This document shows positions 16,186 through 25,295 of a DNA stretch of 64,000 nucleotides, piece by piece. The stretch lies in contig NZ_SJSK01000004.1 in the NCBI RefSeq assembly GCF_004331645.1, positions 1 to 64,000 on the forward strand. Direction: 5' to 3'. The position numbers were made by a program, and so were the translations under genes. The first letter of the stretch is position 1, and every line of letters begins with the position of its first letter. The notes beneath the pieces were generated by a model. The model did no database searches. It saw only the letters and a list, made by a program, of their open reading frames with translations, and had not been told where the DNA came from. This DNA is from Pedobacter frigiditerrae. Its GTDB lineage: Bacteria > Bacteroidota > Bacteroidia > Sphingobacteriales > Sphingobacteriaceae.

Positions 16186-19100
16186 TCTTAACAGATTTAA
16201 GTACTCCCTGATCGTAATTTTTTGTTTGAAGTAGCTTGCCATTTTCATCATAGGTTTTAACAGCACCATGAATTACGCCATATTCATAATTGGATTCTCG
16301 TTTTATAGCGCCATTTTCATGATATGTTTTACACAAACCGTGTTTATTGTCATTTAAATAATTAAAATCTGTTTTTATTTTGCCGTTCTCATGGTAAGAT
16401 TTAGCCGGGCCTTGTAAAATATTATATTCTAAATTTTCATCTGAATTAAGATTTCCATTTTCGTAATATATTCGATCATTTCCATTTCTTTCCCCTCCCG
16501 TATAAGTGCATTCTCGGGATGGCTTCCCATTGGCAAAAAAAGCTTTCATTATACCTTTCGTATTATCAATAGCAATTTTATCCTTTAATTTTCCGTTACC
16601 ATCATTGTAGGTATAAGAAACAGCCAGATCATCATTATACAAGACCTGATAAGCCATGGCTCCTTTTAGATCGTATGTTTTACTTATTCCCTCTAAAAGA
16701 TCATCCTTTATAAAAGAAACAAATTCCTTATTTCCATTTACAAAAAAACTCGTATGCTCTCCATTTAATTTATCACCTTTATAATTGGATAAATGAGAAA
16801 GTTTACCATCCTCATCGTAAACCTTCCACGCCCCTATTTTTTCTCCAATAGCATATTTTCCTTCTACAGATTTCATTCCACCATGTTGGTAGCTAACATA
16901 AATACTATCTAAAAGTCCAGACTTATAGTAAAAAACACGTTCGGGGCTTCCATCAAAATAATATGATTTAAAGACGCCATCAAACTCACCATCTTTATAA
17001 TTAGTTTCGGCCATTAATTTACCATCTGGGTATAACAACTTAAATTTACCTTGCCCTTTATGAAAAATATCGGTTGCAATAACTTTTCCTTCTAGATTAT
17101 AATTTGTAACTTCTTCCAACCATCCCCTGTAGTATTTATACTCTACAGATTTTTGCCCGTTTGAGTAATATTCTTCCTTGTAGCCATCAATTTCACCATC
17201 TAAATAATATTGTGTAGTGCTCAATTTCCCATTTTCGTTGTAAAATGACCAAAGTCCTTGGTATTGATCTTCAATTATCCATCCTTCAGACTGAATGTTT
17301 CCATTCATATAAAAACTAGTATAGTAACCTTGGTTTTTATCATCAACCATTGTAGTTTCCGACTTAATTTTCCCATTTTGGTAATAGAACACTAATTTTC
17401 CATCTAATACGTCATCTTTATAATTACATATCTCACTGATTCTGCCCGAACTGTAATAAGTGGTATCCGGACCGTTTAATAGGCCAGTCTTATTATAGCT
17501 TAGGCTAGATTTCTTAAGTCCATTACTCCCATAAGATATCAACTTATTGATATCTCCATTACTAACAAGTGAGCTAAGCGTATTACCTGATTTATCTAGG
17601 TAAGAAGCCTTCAAAAGCGAACCGCCTTTATAGGTACGACTTGACAATATTTTGCCATTTGCGTAGTATTCAAAAAGTTCTCCTTCTATCTTGCCTTTTA
17701 TGGTATTATAAGTTGATGCCGGCTCTCCAGTTGGATAATATTCTTTTTGAAGTCCATTTTCTAATCCTCCAAGTCTTTGCGAAGTCCTTTTAAGTTTCCC
17801 ATCATCATCGTAATACTTCCATTCTCCTTCAACAAGGTCCTTAACAAAATTCCCTTCTGTTACGAGTATGCCAGCATTATTATATTCTTTATAGGCACCG
17901 TGTGTCTTTCCATCTACATATTGAGTAACTGATTTTAGCTTTCCATTTCTAAAATATTCTTTTTCTATGCCATTTTTTACTCCGGAGGTGTAATTTCTTG
18001 AAGATGCCAAATCGCCACTGATGTAATAAAATTTCTCTTCTCCATCTAGTTTATTTGTCTTATAGGAAGATACACTCTTAATACTACCACCATAAAAATA
18101 TATTTTAGTTAGCCCTTGAAGCTGTCCATTTACATAACTCTCAATTGAAGATTTATTGCCATTAAAAAAGTAATATTCCTGCTGTCCATCAAGTTTACCA
18201 TTCAAGTAATTCTCCTTTGCTTTAATTTCACCTTTATTATTAAACCAGATCCAGCTTCCATTACGCTGGCCAGCCTCATTATACACGCCCTTAGATTTGA
18301 TGTTACCACCTGCATAATATCCTTCCCAAAGCCCTAACAACGCCTTTCCAGTTTTAGAAAGTGTACCCTTTCCTATTAAATTCCCATTCTCATGGAAATA
18401 TTCTTTAATAACTGTATCGCGTCGTTTAAACATCAGTTCACGCGTTGCTTTGATACGATCAAAATAAACACTCGCCTCACCAATAAAAGCATCTATCTGC
18501 TTTTTATTCTTTTCCACATAAGTTTCAATTGCAGGAATTTTTACATTGGAGAACATGTGATTGATCATTAGATCAAACTTTTTATCGGCGAAAGTTTTCT
18601 TTAGGAATGGGAGGTAATACTGTATCCAAAAATCAGAATCTTCATCTATATATTCTAATTTCTCTATAACAGCTTGAATTTGTCTACTGATAGGGTCGTC
18701 TAACTCTGTTTGTATTTTATATGATTTATTAAGGGCAATTTTTGAGAAGACCACATCCTCTACAGCTTGATAATTATCGTTTGGTTGTAGTTTTCTATTA
18801 TTCTTAAAACCAATTATTTCATCAGTATTTACTGATATCTGCTGGAGCATGTTAATTGCTTTGCCCGAATACTTGCCTTTGGGCGAAAATAAAAGATAAG
18901 ACATGTAACTAATATATGCAGGAATTATCTTTCCTTGAAGTACAGCTGACAGACCTAAATGGTAATGAGCCACGTACATATAAGGGTTAATCATCAGTGC
19001 TTTTTGAAACCATGCTTCTGCAAGATCATATTTTTCTGTCCTTAAATAAATAAGAGCTTTGTTAAAATACAATACGCTATGTGCCGGAAATTTCTCTATC

Positions 19101-19474
19101 CCTTTATCAAAAATTTTGGCTGCTTCATCATAATTTTCCATATCAAGCAATATGGTTCCGTATACATTATAGATATCATGTTCAAATGCATAATTGGACT
19201 TAAGGAGCAATGCTTGCTTGCAATATTTAATCCCCTCATTATATTGACTATCGGCATGGCAAACAATAGCCTTCCTAAGCAAAGCTGACACAAAGTTGGT
19301 GTCGCTACGGTTAACTTTATTAAGGAGGTTAATTGCATCCTTAAATTGACTAGAATCGGCCAGTTCAATACTTTTATTAATGATATCTCCTGAATTTATG
19401 ATTTCCGATTTTTGAGCAAGAGCGAATTTTGAAAGAAAGAGTAGGGTTAAAAGCAATAAGTTACGAGACTTCAT
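16178..19474 (-). CDS. Giant exported TPR plus MORN-repeat (YwqK-like) protein
   Basis: 1098 residues with signal peptide MKSRNLLLLTLLFLSKFALAQ. Residues ~30-220 are TPR repeats (for example AEAWFQKALMINPYMYVAHYHLGL), followed by a helical linker to ~365. From there to the end come roughly thirty repeats of 22-24 residues of the type 'G-x-x-K-x-Y-x-x-NGK-x-x-S-x-x-x-Y-x-x-G', the MORN_2/YwqK family. Such repeats form a long beta-strand rod that may bind other proteins or membranes; the 'antitoxin' label of this family is not supported by function. It is first in a three-gene operon, overlapping the next gene by 8 bp. No canonical promoter box was found upstream. Confidence 0.85.
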   Translation of the reverse strand: MKSRNLLLLTLLFLSKFALAQKSEIINSGDIINKSIELADSSQFKDAINLLNKVNRSDTNFVSALLRKAIVCHADSQYNEGIKYCKQALLLKSNYAFEHDIYNVYGTILLDMENYDEAAKIFDKGIEKFPAHSVLYFNKALIYLRTEKYDLAEAWFQKALMINPYMYVAHYHLGLSAVLQGKIIPAYISYMSYLLFSPKGKYSGKAINMLQQISVNTDEIIGFKNNRKLQPNDNYQAVEDVVFSKIALNKSYKIQTELDDPISRQIQAVIEKLEYIDEDSDFWIQYYLPFLKKTFADKKFDLMINHMFSNVKIPAIETYVEKNKKQIDAFIGEASVYFDRIKATRELMFKRRDTVIKEYFHENGNLIGKGTLSKTGKALLGLWEGYYAGGNIKSKGVYNEAGQRNGSWIWFNNKGEIKAKENYLNGKLDGQQEYYFFNGNKSSIESYVNGQLQGLTKIYFYGGSIKSVSSYKTNKLDGEEKFYYISGDLASSRNYTSGVKNGIEKEYFRNGKLKSVTQYVDGKTHGAYKEYNNAGILVTEGNFVKDLVEGEWKYYDDDGKLKRTSQRLGGLENGLQKEYYPTGEPASTYNTIKGKIEGELFEYYANGKILSSRTYKGGSLLKASYLDKSGNTLSSLVSNGDINKLISYGSNGLKKSSLSYNKTGLLNGPDTTYYSSGRISEICNYKDDVLDGKLVFYYQNGKIKSETTMVDDKNQGYYTSFYMNGNIQSEGWIIEDQYQGLWSFYNENGKLSTTQYYLDGEIDGYKEEYYSNGQKSVEYKYYRGWLEEVTNYNLEGKVIATDIFHKGQGKFKLLYPDGKLMAETNYKDGEFDGVFKSYYFDGSPERVFYYKSGLLDSIYVSYQHGGMKSVEGKYAIGEKIGAWKVYDEDGKLSHLSNYKGDKLNGEHTSFFVNGNKEFVSFIKDDLLEGISKTYDLKGAMAYQVLYNDDLAVSYTYNDGNGKLKDKIAIDNTKGIMKAFFANGKPSRECTYTGGERNGNDRIYYENGNLNSDENLEYNILQGPAKSYHENGKIKTDFNYLNDNKHGLCKTYHENGAIKRESNYEYGVIHGAVKTYDENGKLLQTKNYDQGVLKSVKNG

Positions 19475-20033
19475 GAGATAGCGTTAGTTAAGCCCTAAAA
19501 ATAAAGTTTTTTTCAAAAAATCAGCATAAAGAGTATTTTTTTTATTTGCAATTTATTTTTATGAAAACGAATTAAAACAACATGAATCTTATAAATGAGG
19601 TGCGCACCAAAATTGGCTATATTTTTAAGAAGGCAATAGCTTGATGGCTAATAGCGGTTTTTTCAATAGAACAATTCAATTACCCAACGTTAAGCTGGGT
19701 TGTTAAAAAACAAAAAAAATGGGTTAAAAGAAGTTTTTGTGTGTTAAAGTGATAACCTGCTAAATAATTATCGCATGATATATAACTCCTATTTTCCTTA
19801 CAAACCAAGATAGTAAATCCAGAATTAAAGGCTCGAAACATTGCTTATAACTTATAAGAATACATTGGTTTGTTATACAAGCAATGAACAAGTATACCAA
19901 TAACCAATGTTGAGTAAAACGAATTCCGTGCCGATAGTTATCGAGGTTTCTGAACTAATGACAAATGAAGCAGTGACACCAATGAACTAATGAACAAATG
20001 ACTAATGAACTATTGAACTATTGAACCAATAAT
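19475..20033. other. 559-bp intergenic region with short-word repeats
   Basis: The region separates fbp (ends at its right edge) from the start of the MORN operon. It is AT-rich. Bases 19931-19946 (CCGATAGTTATCGAGG) are an imperfect copy of a palindrome seen exactly at 46508-46521. Bases 19952-20033 are an array of words built on ATGAACTAATGA / ATGAACAAATGA / TATTGAAC. A 20-codon frame at 19582-19644 has no support as a gene. The promoter of the MORN operon must lie here, but no TAnnTTTG box was recognised. Confidence 0.45.
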
Positions 20034-21113
20034 CTAATCTATCCCTCCTACTACACCTAATTGCTCTAATTTCTCTTCAACAATTTCATCAGTACTTAAC
20101 GATTTTACTGGCGAAAACTCAGCCATAAATTCTTCTGCTTTTTTAACCATTTTAGGTGAACCGATAAATATGGAAGTTCTTTGGTGTAATTCTTTAGGTT
20201 GCATATCTAATATCCGGTTTAAGCCATCAGAGGCAACACCTCCAGCCTGTTCAATAATAAAGGCCATTGGGTTACATTCGTACAACAACCTTAATTTGCC
20301 ATTGGGCGATGATGCCGTAGTTGGATACATATAAATTCCGCCTTTAATTAAATTACGATGGATATCGCCTACCATAGAACCGATATATCTTGAGGTATAA
20401 GGTCTGCGGGTAGATAAATCTTCTACCTGAGCGTATTTGATATATTTTTTAACCCCCTCTGGGAAATGAACGTAATTACCTTCGTTAATAGAATAGATAA
20501 TACCATCTTCTGGCACTTTCATGTTTGGGTGCGACAGGCAAAATTCGCCAATAGAAGGATCTAAAGTAAAGCCATTTACACCGTTTCCGGTAGTATAAAC
20601 CAACATGGTTGATGAACCATAAATTACATAACCAGCGGCCACTTGTTGTGTTCCTTTTTGTAAAATGTCTGTAATGGTAGCGCAACCATCAACAGATTTT
20701 CTGCGATAAATAGAGAATATGGTACCTACAGCCACGTTTACATCAATATTAGAAGAACCATCTAAAGGATCTATACACACAATGTATTTGGCGTTTTTAG
20801 AAACAGGCGAGTCAATTGGTACAAACTCATCTTCCTCTTCCGTTACCACGATACAGCATTCGCCTCCACTAGTTAAAGCAGAAATAAATTGCTCATTAGC
20901 ATACATGTCTAACTTCTTTTGGTCTTCTCCCTGTACGTTTGTAGTACCCGCATCACCTAAAATATCTACTAATCCTGCCTTGTTCACCTCACGATTTACA
21001 ATCTTAGAAGCAATTCCTATGTCTCTTAGCAACCTAGAAAGTTCTCCTTTTGCGTATGAGAAATCTGCTTGTTTCTCGATAATGAATTGACCCAGTGTAG
21101 TTATTCCAGCCAT
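20034..21113 (-). CDS. fbp: Fructose-1,6-bisphosphatase, class 1
   Basis: The 359-residue enzyme removes the 1-phosphate of fructose 1,6-bisphosphate in gluconeogenesis. The metal-binding signature DPLDGSSN (115-122) is exact, and the acidic cluster TEEEDE (91-96) precedes it. The substrate-site segment [21 protein letters not shown] is present near 270-290. The length is slightly above the typical ~335 owing to a C-terminal tail. It stands 23 bp downstream of a phosphoesterase gene on the same strand. Its last 22 bases have a near copy at 8698-8719. Confidence 0.96.
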   Translation of the reverse strand: MAGITTLGQFIIEKQADFSYAKGELSRLLRDIGIASKIVNREVNKAGLVDILGDAGTTNVQGEDQKKLDMYANEQFISALTSGGECCIVVTEEEDEFVPIDSPVSKNAKYIVCIDPLDGSSNIDVNVAVGTIFSIYRRKSVDGCATITDILQKGTQQVAAGYVIYGSSTMLVYTTGNGVNGFTLDPSIGEFCLSHPNMKVPEDGIIYSINEGNYVHFPEGVKKYIKYAQVEDLSTRRPYTSRYIGSMVGDIHRNLIKGGIYMYPTTASSPNGKLRLLYECNPMAFIIEQAGGVASDGLNRILDMQPKELHQRTSIFIGSPKMVKKAEEFMAEFSPVKSLSTDEIVEEKLEQLGVVGGID

Positions 21114-21136
21114 ATTTACTTAGTGTATTTGTTACG

Positions 21137-21628
21137 TTATCTATTCCCTAATTCTATGACCTCTAAGGTATGTATTTTTTCTTCAGAAATGCAAAACCTA
21201 ATTAAAGTTCTTACTTTATGCCAGCCGCTTTTTCCTGCAGCACCTGGGTTAATATGCAAACATTTTATTTTTTCGTCGAACATCACTTTTAAAATATGGG
21301 AGTGACCACAGACAAATAATTTTGGCGGCTTAGTGTAAATTTCTTCTTTTACCTGTGGCGCATAGCGATTGGGATAGCCGCCAATATGGGTCATCCAAAC
21401 ATCTACCCCTTCACAGTTAAATCTTAGATGTTCGGGAAACTCGGCCCTAATTGTTTTACCGTCTATATTTCCGTATACACCTCGCAAAGGTTTAAAGGCT
21501 GCCAAAGGTTCGGCAACACCTGCGCCAAAATCTCCTGCATGCCATATTTCATCGCAATCTGCAAAGTATTTAAAAACGGCATCGTCTAAATAACCATGGG
21601 TATCTGAAATTAAACCTATTCTTTTCAC
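21137..21628 (-). CDS. YfcE/MJ0936-type metallophosphoesterase
   Basis: 163 residues with all calcineurin-like motifs: ISDTHG (Asp8, His10), HAGDFG, GVYGNIDG and VCGHSHILK. Small enzymes of this type hydrolyse phosphodiesters with Mn2+ in vitro; the physiological substrate is unclear. Translation begins at GTG (MKRIGLISDTHG); no nearby ATG would keep the DTH motif. It starts 4 bp after the preceding serine hydrolase stop, so the two are probably co-transcribed, followed by fbp. Confidence 0.9.
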   Translation of the reverse strand: MKRIGLISDTHGYLDDAVFKYFADCDEIWHAGDFGAGVAEPLAAFKPLRGVYGNIDGKTIRAEFPEHLRFNCEGVDVWMTHIGGYPNRYAPQVKEEIYTKPPKLFVCGHSHILKVMFDEKIKCLHINPGAAGKSGWHKVRTLIRFCISEEKIHTLEVIELGNR

Positions 21629-21632
21629 GCTA

Positions 21633-23444
21633 TCAATTTTTTCTTAAAGCTTTAAAAGTACCATTTGGCTGAATAAATGTTAAGGATGGTGCTTTTTTAT
21701 TAGGCACTGCCTCAAATTTAGCGCTATAACCATTTAAGCCTTTTAAGGTAAAAGTATCATCATTAACGTATTCGGTTTCATATTCTGGCTGACCAGGAAC
21801 AAACACAAACAGCGTATTTCCTTTTAGGGAAACCTTAACTACAACCTGACCCAAAGCATACTCTCCAGTAAAATTTTCAAGGTCTTTTTGACTTAAGGTT
21901 TTTACTTCTGGTTTGAAATTAAATAAAACCGGCTCTCTATCCGCATCGAGCTGAACAGTTAAGCCGCTTATTTTCCCTTCATTATTACTAGCGAAATTAA
22001 ATAGCATTTTACTTGATGTAGTGTCTACAACTCCTTTCTTATCCAAAGAATGCGGTTCAAAAACATCATAATATAAATGTTTAAGCAGTAACCTATTATC
22101 ACCAGCGATGGCATAAATTGCATTTTTTTCTTCAGTTAATTTTATTGAACCATAGGCTGGATTTTCAAACAAGCCGATGTAACTTTTTAAGTCATGCGAA
22201 GGATTAGTATTTATAATAGCAATCTTTTTTGCATTTTTTGCTATTTGTTTTTGGTTTAAACTAGCTGTTTTTGCACGTGCTGTTGCTTCGCCATTCCAGT
22301 CGATGGGTTTCAATTTTAAAATCTTATCTGCAATTAGGCTAGTTACCACATCTGGTACTTGTGATACATTCTGATTGGTTAAAACTACAATACCAATTCC
22401 ATCTGTCGGGAAAAAGGCAACATTAGCAGAAAAGCCATTGATATTACCGCCATGCTCTACCAAATAATGGCCACGATAAGAACTAAGCATCCAACCCAAG
22501 CCATAGTTAGAGAAAAAGACATCCTTATGCTGACCTGGCAATCCGCCACTCATGACCATTTGAGCACTTGCAGCCTCCCCCACATAACTACTGGGTAAAA
22601 TTTCCTTTTTATTATAATAGCCGCCACCAATCCATACTTTTAACCAATTAGCCATGTCATTTACACTGCTGTTAATGCTCCCAGCAGGCCCCATTCCATT
22701 AATATTGTAATAATCTATCTTTTTAATCACGCTATCTTGAATGGTTACATATGGTAAAGCCGCATCACTATCATTTTCAAAAACCTTAATATCAGTATTT
22801 GAACGTGTCATTTCTAGTGGTTCAAAAAACTTTTCCTTAATGTTTTGCTCCCAAGTTTTACCACTTATCTTTTCTACAATCATTCCCTGCGCCAAATACA
22901 TGAAATTATTATAGAACCATTTTTGGCGAACTCCCGCACTTGGCACCATGTATTTAACCCGAGCGATGATACTATCTCTATTGGAAGTATTAAACAATAA
23001 CCATGAATAATCGTACCTAGTAAGTCCCGTTCTATGCGCCATTAAATCACGTATAGTAATTTGATTATTCATTTCATCGTTATTAAAACGCAAAGTTGGA
23101 AGATGACTAATAGCCTTATCGTCTAATTTCAGCTTACCATTCTTTTCAAGCAAACCTAGTAAGGAAGCTGTAAATGCTTTAGTACTTGAACCTATGGCAA
23201 AAAGTGTATTGGGCGTTACTGGTTTTTTATTTTCTATATCGCGATAACCAAAGCCCTTACTATAAATTACCTCATTACCTTTTACTACAGCAACAGCAAA
23301 GCCAGCAATATGCTGATCCTTTAAAACCTTGTTAAGTACCGAATCGATACCAGGGAGTTGATCGCTTATTTCTGCTTTTTTAACTTGTGAAAATGATGTA
23401 ATTGTAATAAAGGAACAGACCAAAAAGAGTATAGGAAATTTCAT
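21633..23444 (-). CDS. Exported serine hydrolase, beta-lactamase family with C-terminal lipocalin-like domain
   Basis: 603 residues with a signal peptide (cleavage near SFSQ, about 20). The beta-lactamase-like domain (about 35-385) has SSTKAF (SxxK), YNNFMY (YxN) and HGGNING (HGG). The C-terminal ~200 residues form a beta-barrel-like domain as in Pab87/DUF3471 hydrolases. These are usually D-aminopeptidases or esterases outside the inner membrane; the substrate is not known. It is the first gene of a minus-strand group with the phosphoesterase and fbp. Confidence 0.87.
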   Translation of the reverse strand: MKFPILFLVCSFITITSFSQVKKAEISDQLPGIDSVLNKVLKDQHIAGFAVAVVKGNEVIYSKGFGYRDIENKKPVTPNTLFAIGSSTKAFTASLLGLLEKNGKLKLDDKAISHLPTLRFNNDEMNNQITIRDLMAHRTGLTRYDYSWLLFNTSNRDSIIARVKYMVPSAGVRQKWFYNNFMYLAQGMIVEKISGKTWEQNIKEKFFEPLEMTRSNTDIKVFENDSDAALPYVTIQDSVIKKIDYYNINGMGPAGSINSSVNDMANWLKVWIGGGYYNKKEILPSSYVGEAASAQMVMSGGLPGQHKDVFFSNYGLGWMLSSYRGHYLVEHGGNINGFSANVAFFPTDGIGIVVLTNQNVSQVPDVVTSLIADKILKLKPIDWNGEATARAKTASLNQKQIAKNAKKIAIINTNPSHDLKSYIGLFENPAYGSIKLTEEKNAIYAIAGDNRLLLKHLYYDVFEPHSLDKKGVVDTTSSKMLFNFASNNEGKISGLTVQLDADREPVLFNFKPEVKTLSQKDLENFTGEYALGQVVVKVSLKGNTLFVFVPGQPEYETEYVNDDTFTLKGLNGYSAKFEAVPNKKAPSLTFIQPNGTFKALRKN

Positions 23445-23500
23445 GCTAACGAAGGGTTTAACTGAGCCTCTAAATTACTAAATATAGCTCAGCTATAAAA

Positions 23501-24250
23501 TCAATATCCCAAAAAGAAATCCTTCAATAAATCCTTGTAAGCATTGGTATAAACCTTTTCGCTCTCATAAATATGAAAGTTCTTGAATTGTGGTTTTGTT
23601 TGTCTTTTACTTAAACATACTATCCACCTAAATTCGGGTCTTGAAATATCTGAGTGTAAGTTAATTTGTACTGATAAATGTAACCCTAAACCTTCCGCTT
23701 TTGCTATCAACTGCTTAGCTTGTTTAACAGGTAAAATAAACCAGAAGTTCCCTTGTTCCGTTAACAATGAAGATACTTTTACTATCAATTCATTAAAAAA
23801 GACTTCATCGGTATGCCTGGCAAGTCCCTTTTTTTGTTCAGCGTTTTTTAAATCATTAACAAAGTAAGGCGGATTGGAAATGATTAGATCAAATTTATCA
23901 GTATTGTGCCCAAGGCATCCCTTTGGGATATATTGTTCTATTGCTGTATTGTTGATAGTTAATCTATTGCTGAAAACTGAAGATTGAAAATTTCTTTCGG
24001 CAGTTGCGGATGCTTGTTCGTCTATCTCAACCGCTTCAATAAATGCATCAGGAAAACGTTGGGCAAGCATTAAAGCTATAACACCTGTGCCAGTGCCGAT
24101 ATCTAAAATATGATTAGGAAGATTACTTTCTGCAATTGCAGCCAACAATACGCCATCGGTATTGATCTTCATGGCACAACCTGTTTGATCTACCTCGAAT
24201 TGTTTGAATTTGAAAATTGACTTGTCAGATTTATAATTTGCCTTAGTCAT
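23501..24250 (-). CDS. trmN6: tRNA1(Val) adenine-37 N6-methyltransferase
   Basis: 249 residues with an S-adenosylmethionine Rossmann motif (ILDIGTGTGVIALMLAQR, about 49-66). The NPPY catalytic motif of N6-adenine methyltransferases lies in LIISNPPYFVNDLKN. The overall layout matches the YfiC/TrmN6 family, which modifies A37 of valine tRNA. The upstream codon in frame is TTG, so the ATG giving MTKANYKS was chosen. It starts 4 bp after a small membrane protein gene and is the last member of a VOC - membrane protein - trmN6 operon. Confidence 0.9.
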   Translation of the reverse strand: MTKANYKSDKSIFKFKQFEVDQTGCAMKINTDGVLLAAIAESNLPNHILDIGTGTGVIALMLAQRFPDAFIEAVEIDEQASATAERNFQSSVFSNRLTINNTAIEQYIPKGCLGHNTDKFDLIISNPPYFVNDLKNAEQKKGLARHTDEVFFNELIVKVSSLLTEQGNFWFILPVKQAKQLIAKAEGLGLHLSVQINLHSDISRPEFRWIVCLSKRQTKPQFKNFHIYESEKVYTNAYKDLLKDFFLGY

Positions 24251-24254
24251 CAAT

Positions 24255-24665
24255 TTAATTTTTTGCTGAAACTTCCTTTACCATTGGTCTTACAAATAGA
24301 AAAACTGTAGCCATAATCAATAATGTAAATTGCGTTAGCAGAACAAAATCAGCTACTAGCCAATCTTCAAACCCTTTCCCTTCAAAGGAACGATAGATAC
24401 CTAAAAATGAAATAAGGGATAAAATTATCGCAAAAAATTTAGCCCATTTATTTTGTTGTAACACCCTAACTATTAGGAAACCGAACAAAAATACATAGAA
24501 AAGCACACCTGCCATAACCGACAAGTCGTCGCCAACATAAGAAAATCTGGGGGTAAAAGTGGTATAAGTTAAGATATGCAAAACTATCCTAAGGAAAATT
24601 ACCATCACAATAAACATAATCGAAATTCTATGGTTTTTCGAAATATTAGATGAGTTTTTAATCAT
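24255..24665 (-). CDS. Small four-helix membrane protein
   Basis: 136 residues with four hydrophobic segments (about 15-35, 50-68, 75-95, 105-125) and short charged loops. I do not recognise the family. The start overlaps the stop of the VOC gene in an ATGA arrangement, which indicates translational coupling. Confidence 0.7.
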   Translation of the reverse strand: MIKNSSNISKNHRISIMFIVMVIFLRIVLHILTYTTFTPRFSYVGDDLSVMAGVLFYVFLFGFLIVRVLQQNKWAKFFAIILSLISFLGIYRSFEGKGFEDWLVADFVLLTQFTLLIMATVFLFVRPMVKEVSAKN

Positions 24666-25045
24666 CGCTCATAAATCTCCAAAGGCAAACCATCGGGGTC
24701 GGTGAAAAACGTAAATTGCTTCCCTGTAAACTCATCAATCCTTATGGCTTCTGTTTCCACTCCTTTTTCATTTAGCATTTCACTCACCTTTGCCACGTCA
24801 TCTACTTCAAAGGCTAGATGCCTTAAACCCGCAGCCTCAGGTCGTGATGGTCTTGCAGCTGGATTTTCAAAAGAGAAAAGTTCTATCTGATATAAACCGC
24901 TAACCGCCAAATCTAATTTATAAGATTTTCTTTCGGCACGGTAAACCTCAGCCAATACCTCAAAACCTAATTTATTGACATAAAAGTCTTTAGAAACTTC
25001 ATAATTAGTACAGATAATGGCGATATGATGAATGCGGTTGAACAT
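24662..25045 (-). CDS. gloA2: VOC family protein, YaeR/GloA2-like
   Basis: 127 residues beginning MFNRIHHIAIICTNYEVSKDFY. It is a single vicinal-oxygen-chelate domain of two beta-alpha-beta-beta-beta modules. The candidate metal ligands are the N-terminal His (HHIAI), a central Glu (YQIELFSF), His in LRHLAFEV and the C-terminal Glu in LPLEIYER. The closest named relatives are YaeR/GloA2 proteins, which are glyoxalase-like with unproven activity. It is the first gene of its operon, and its upstream flank is a short-word repeat array. Confidence 0.85.
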   Translation of the reverse strand: MFNRIHHIAIICTNYEVSKDFYVNKLGFEVLAEVYRAERKSYKLDLAVSGLYQIELFSFENPAARPSRPEAAGLRHLAFEVDDVAKVSEMLNEKGVETEAIRIDEFTGKQFTFFTDPDGLPLEIYER

Positions 25046-25200
25046 ATAATTGGTTAATTGTTTGACCTGGTTAATTGGTTAATTGTTGAGATGTTGAGTT
25101 GGTTAATTGTTTAACTGGTTAATCGTTAAGTCGGTTAGCATACGAGCTTATAAATTATACACTTTCGACTTACTGACTTACCAACTCGTCAACTCACCAT
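25046..25200. repeat. Intergenic short-word array that switches strand (GGTTAATTGTT type)
   Basis: From 25051 to about 25140 the words GGTTAATTG, GTTGAGATGTTGAG and GGTTAATCG recur six or more times. From about 25165 to 25198 the complementary flavour appears (CGACTTACTGACTTACC, CAACTCGTCAACTCACC). The two halves are loosely inverted relative to each other, so a folded transcript is possible. The array lies between two divergent genes, upstream of the purL promoter. Confidence 0.55.
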
Positions 25201-25269
25201 AATTCAATCAAATGTAATAAAACGTGAATATATTCCCTGCTTTAACTGGCATTTTTAAAATTTTAACGC

Positions 25270-25277
25270 TAAATTTG
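25270..25277 (+). promoter_or_regulatory. -7 box of purL
   Basis: TAAATTTG is an exact TAnnTTTG match, 18 bp before the chosen purL ATG. Because it lies downstream of the alternative ATG at 25224, that upstream start would not be on the transcript. Confidence 0.65.
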
Positions 25278-25295
25278 CATCTTCAAAAAACAAGC

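Noticed and set aside
16186..16269. Upstream ATG of the active DUF3857-transglutaminase
   Set aside because: It lies inside the preceding gene and would bury the signal peptide behind 28 charged residues.
16178..19474. Reading the MORN-repeat gene as a toxin-antitoxin antitoxin
   Set aside because: The YwqK label is inherited from a family name; there is a signal peptide and no toxin neighbour.
19582..19644. 20-codon frame beginning MNLINEVRTKIG
   Set aside because: Too short, no ribosome-binding or promoter evidence, and no neighbour to couple with.
25224..25295. Upstream ATG of purL
   Set aside because: The -7 box at 25270-25277 lies downstream of it, and the typical PurL N-terminus begins at 25296.
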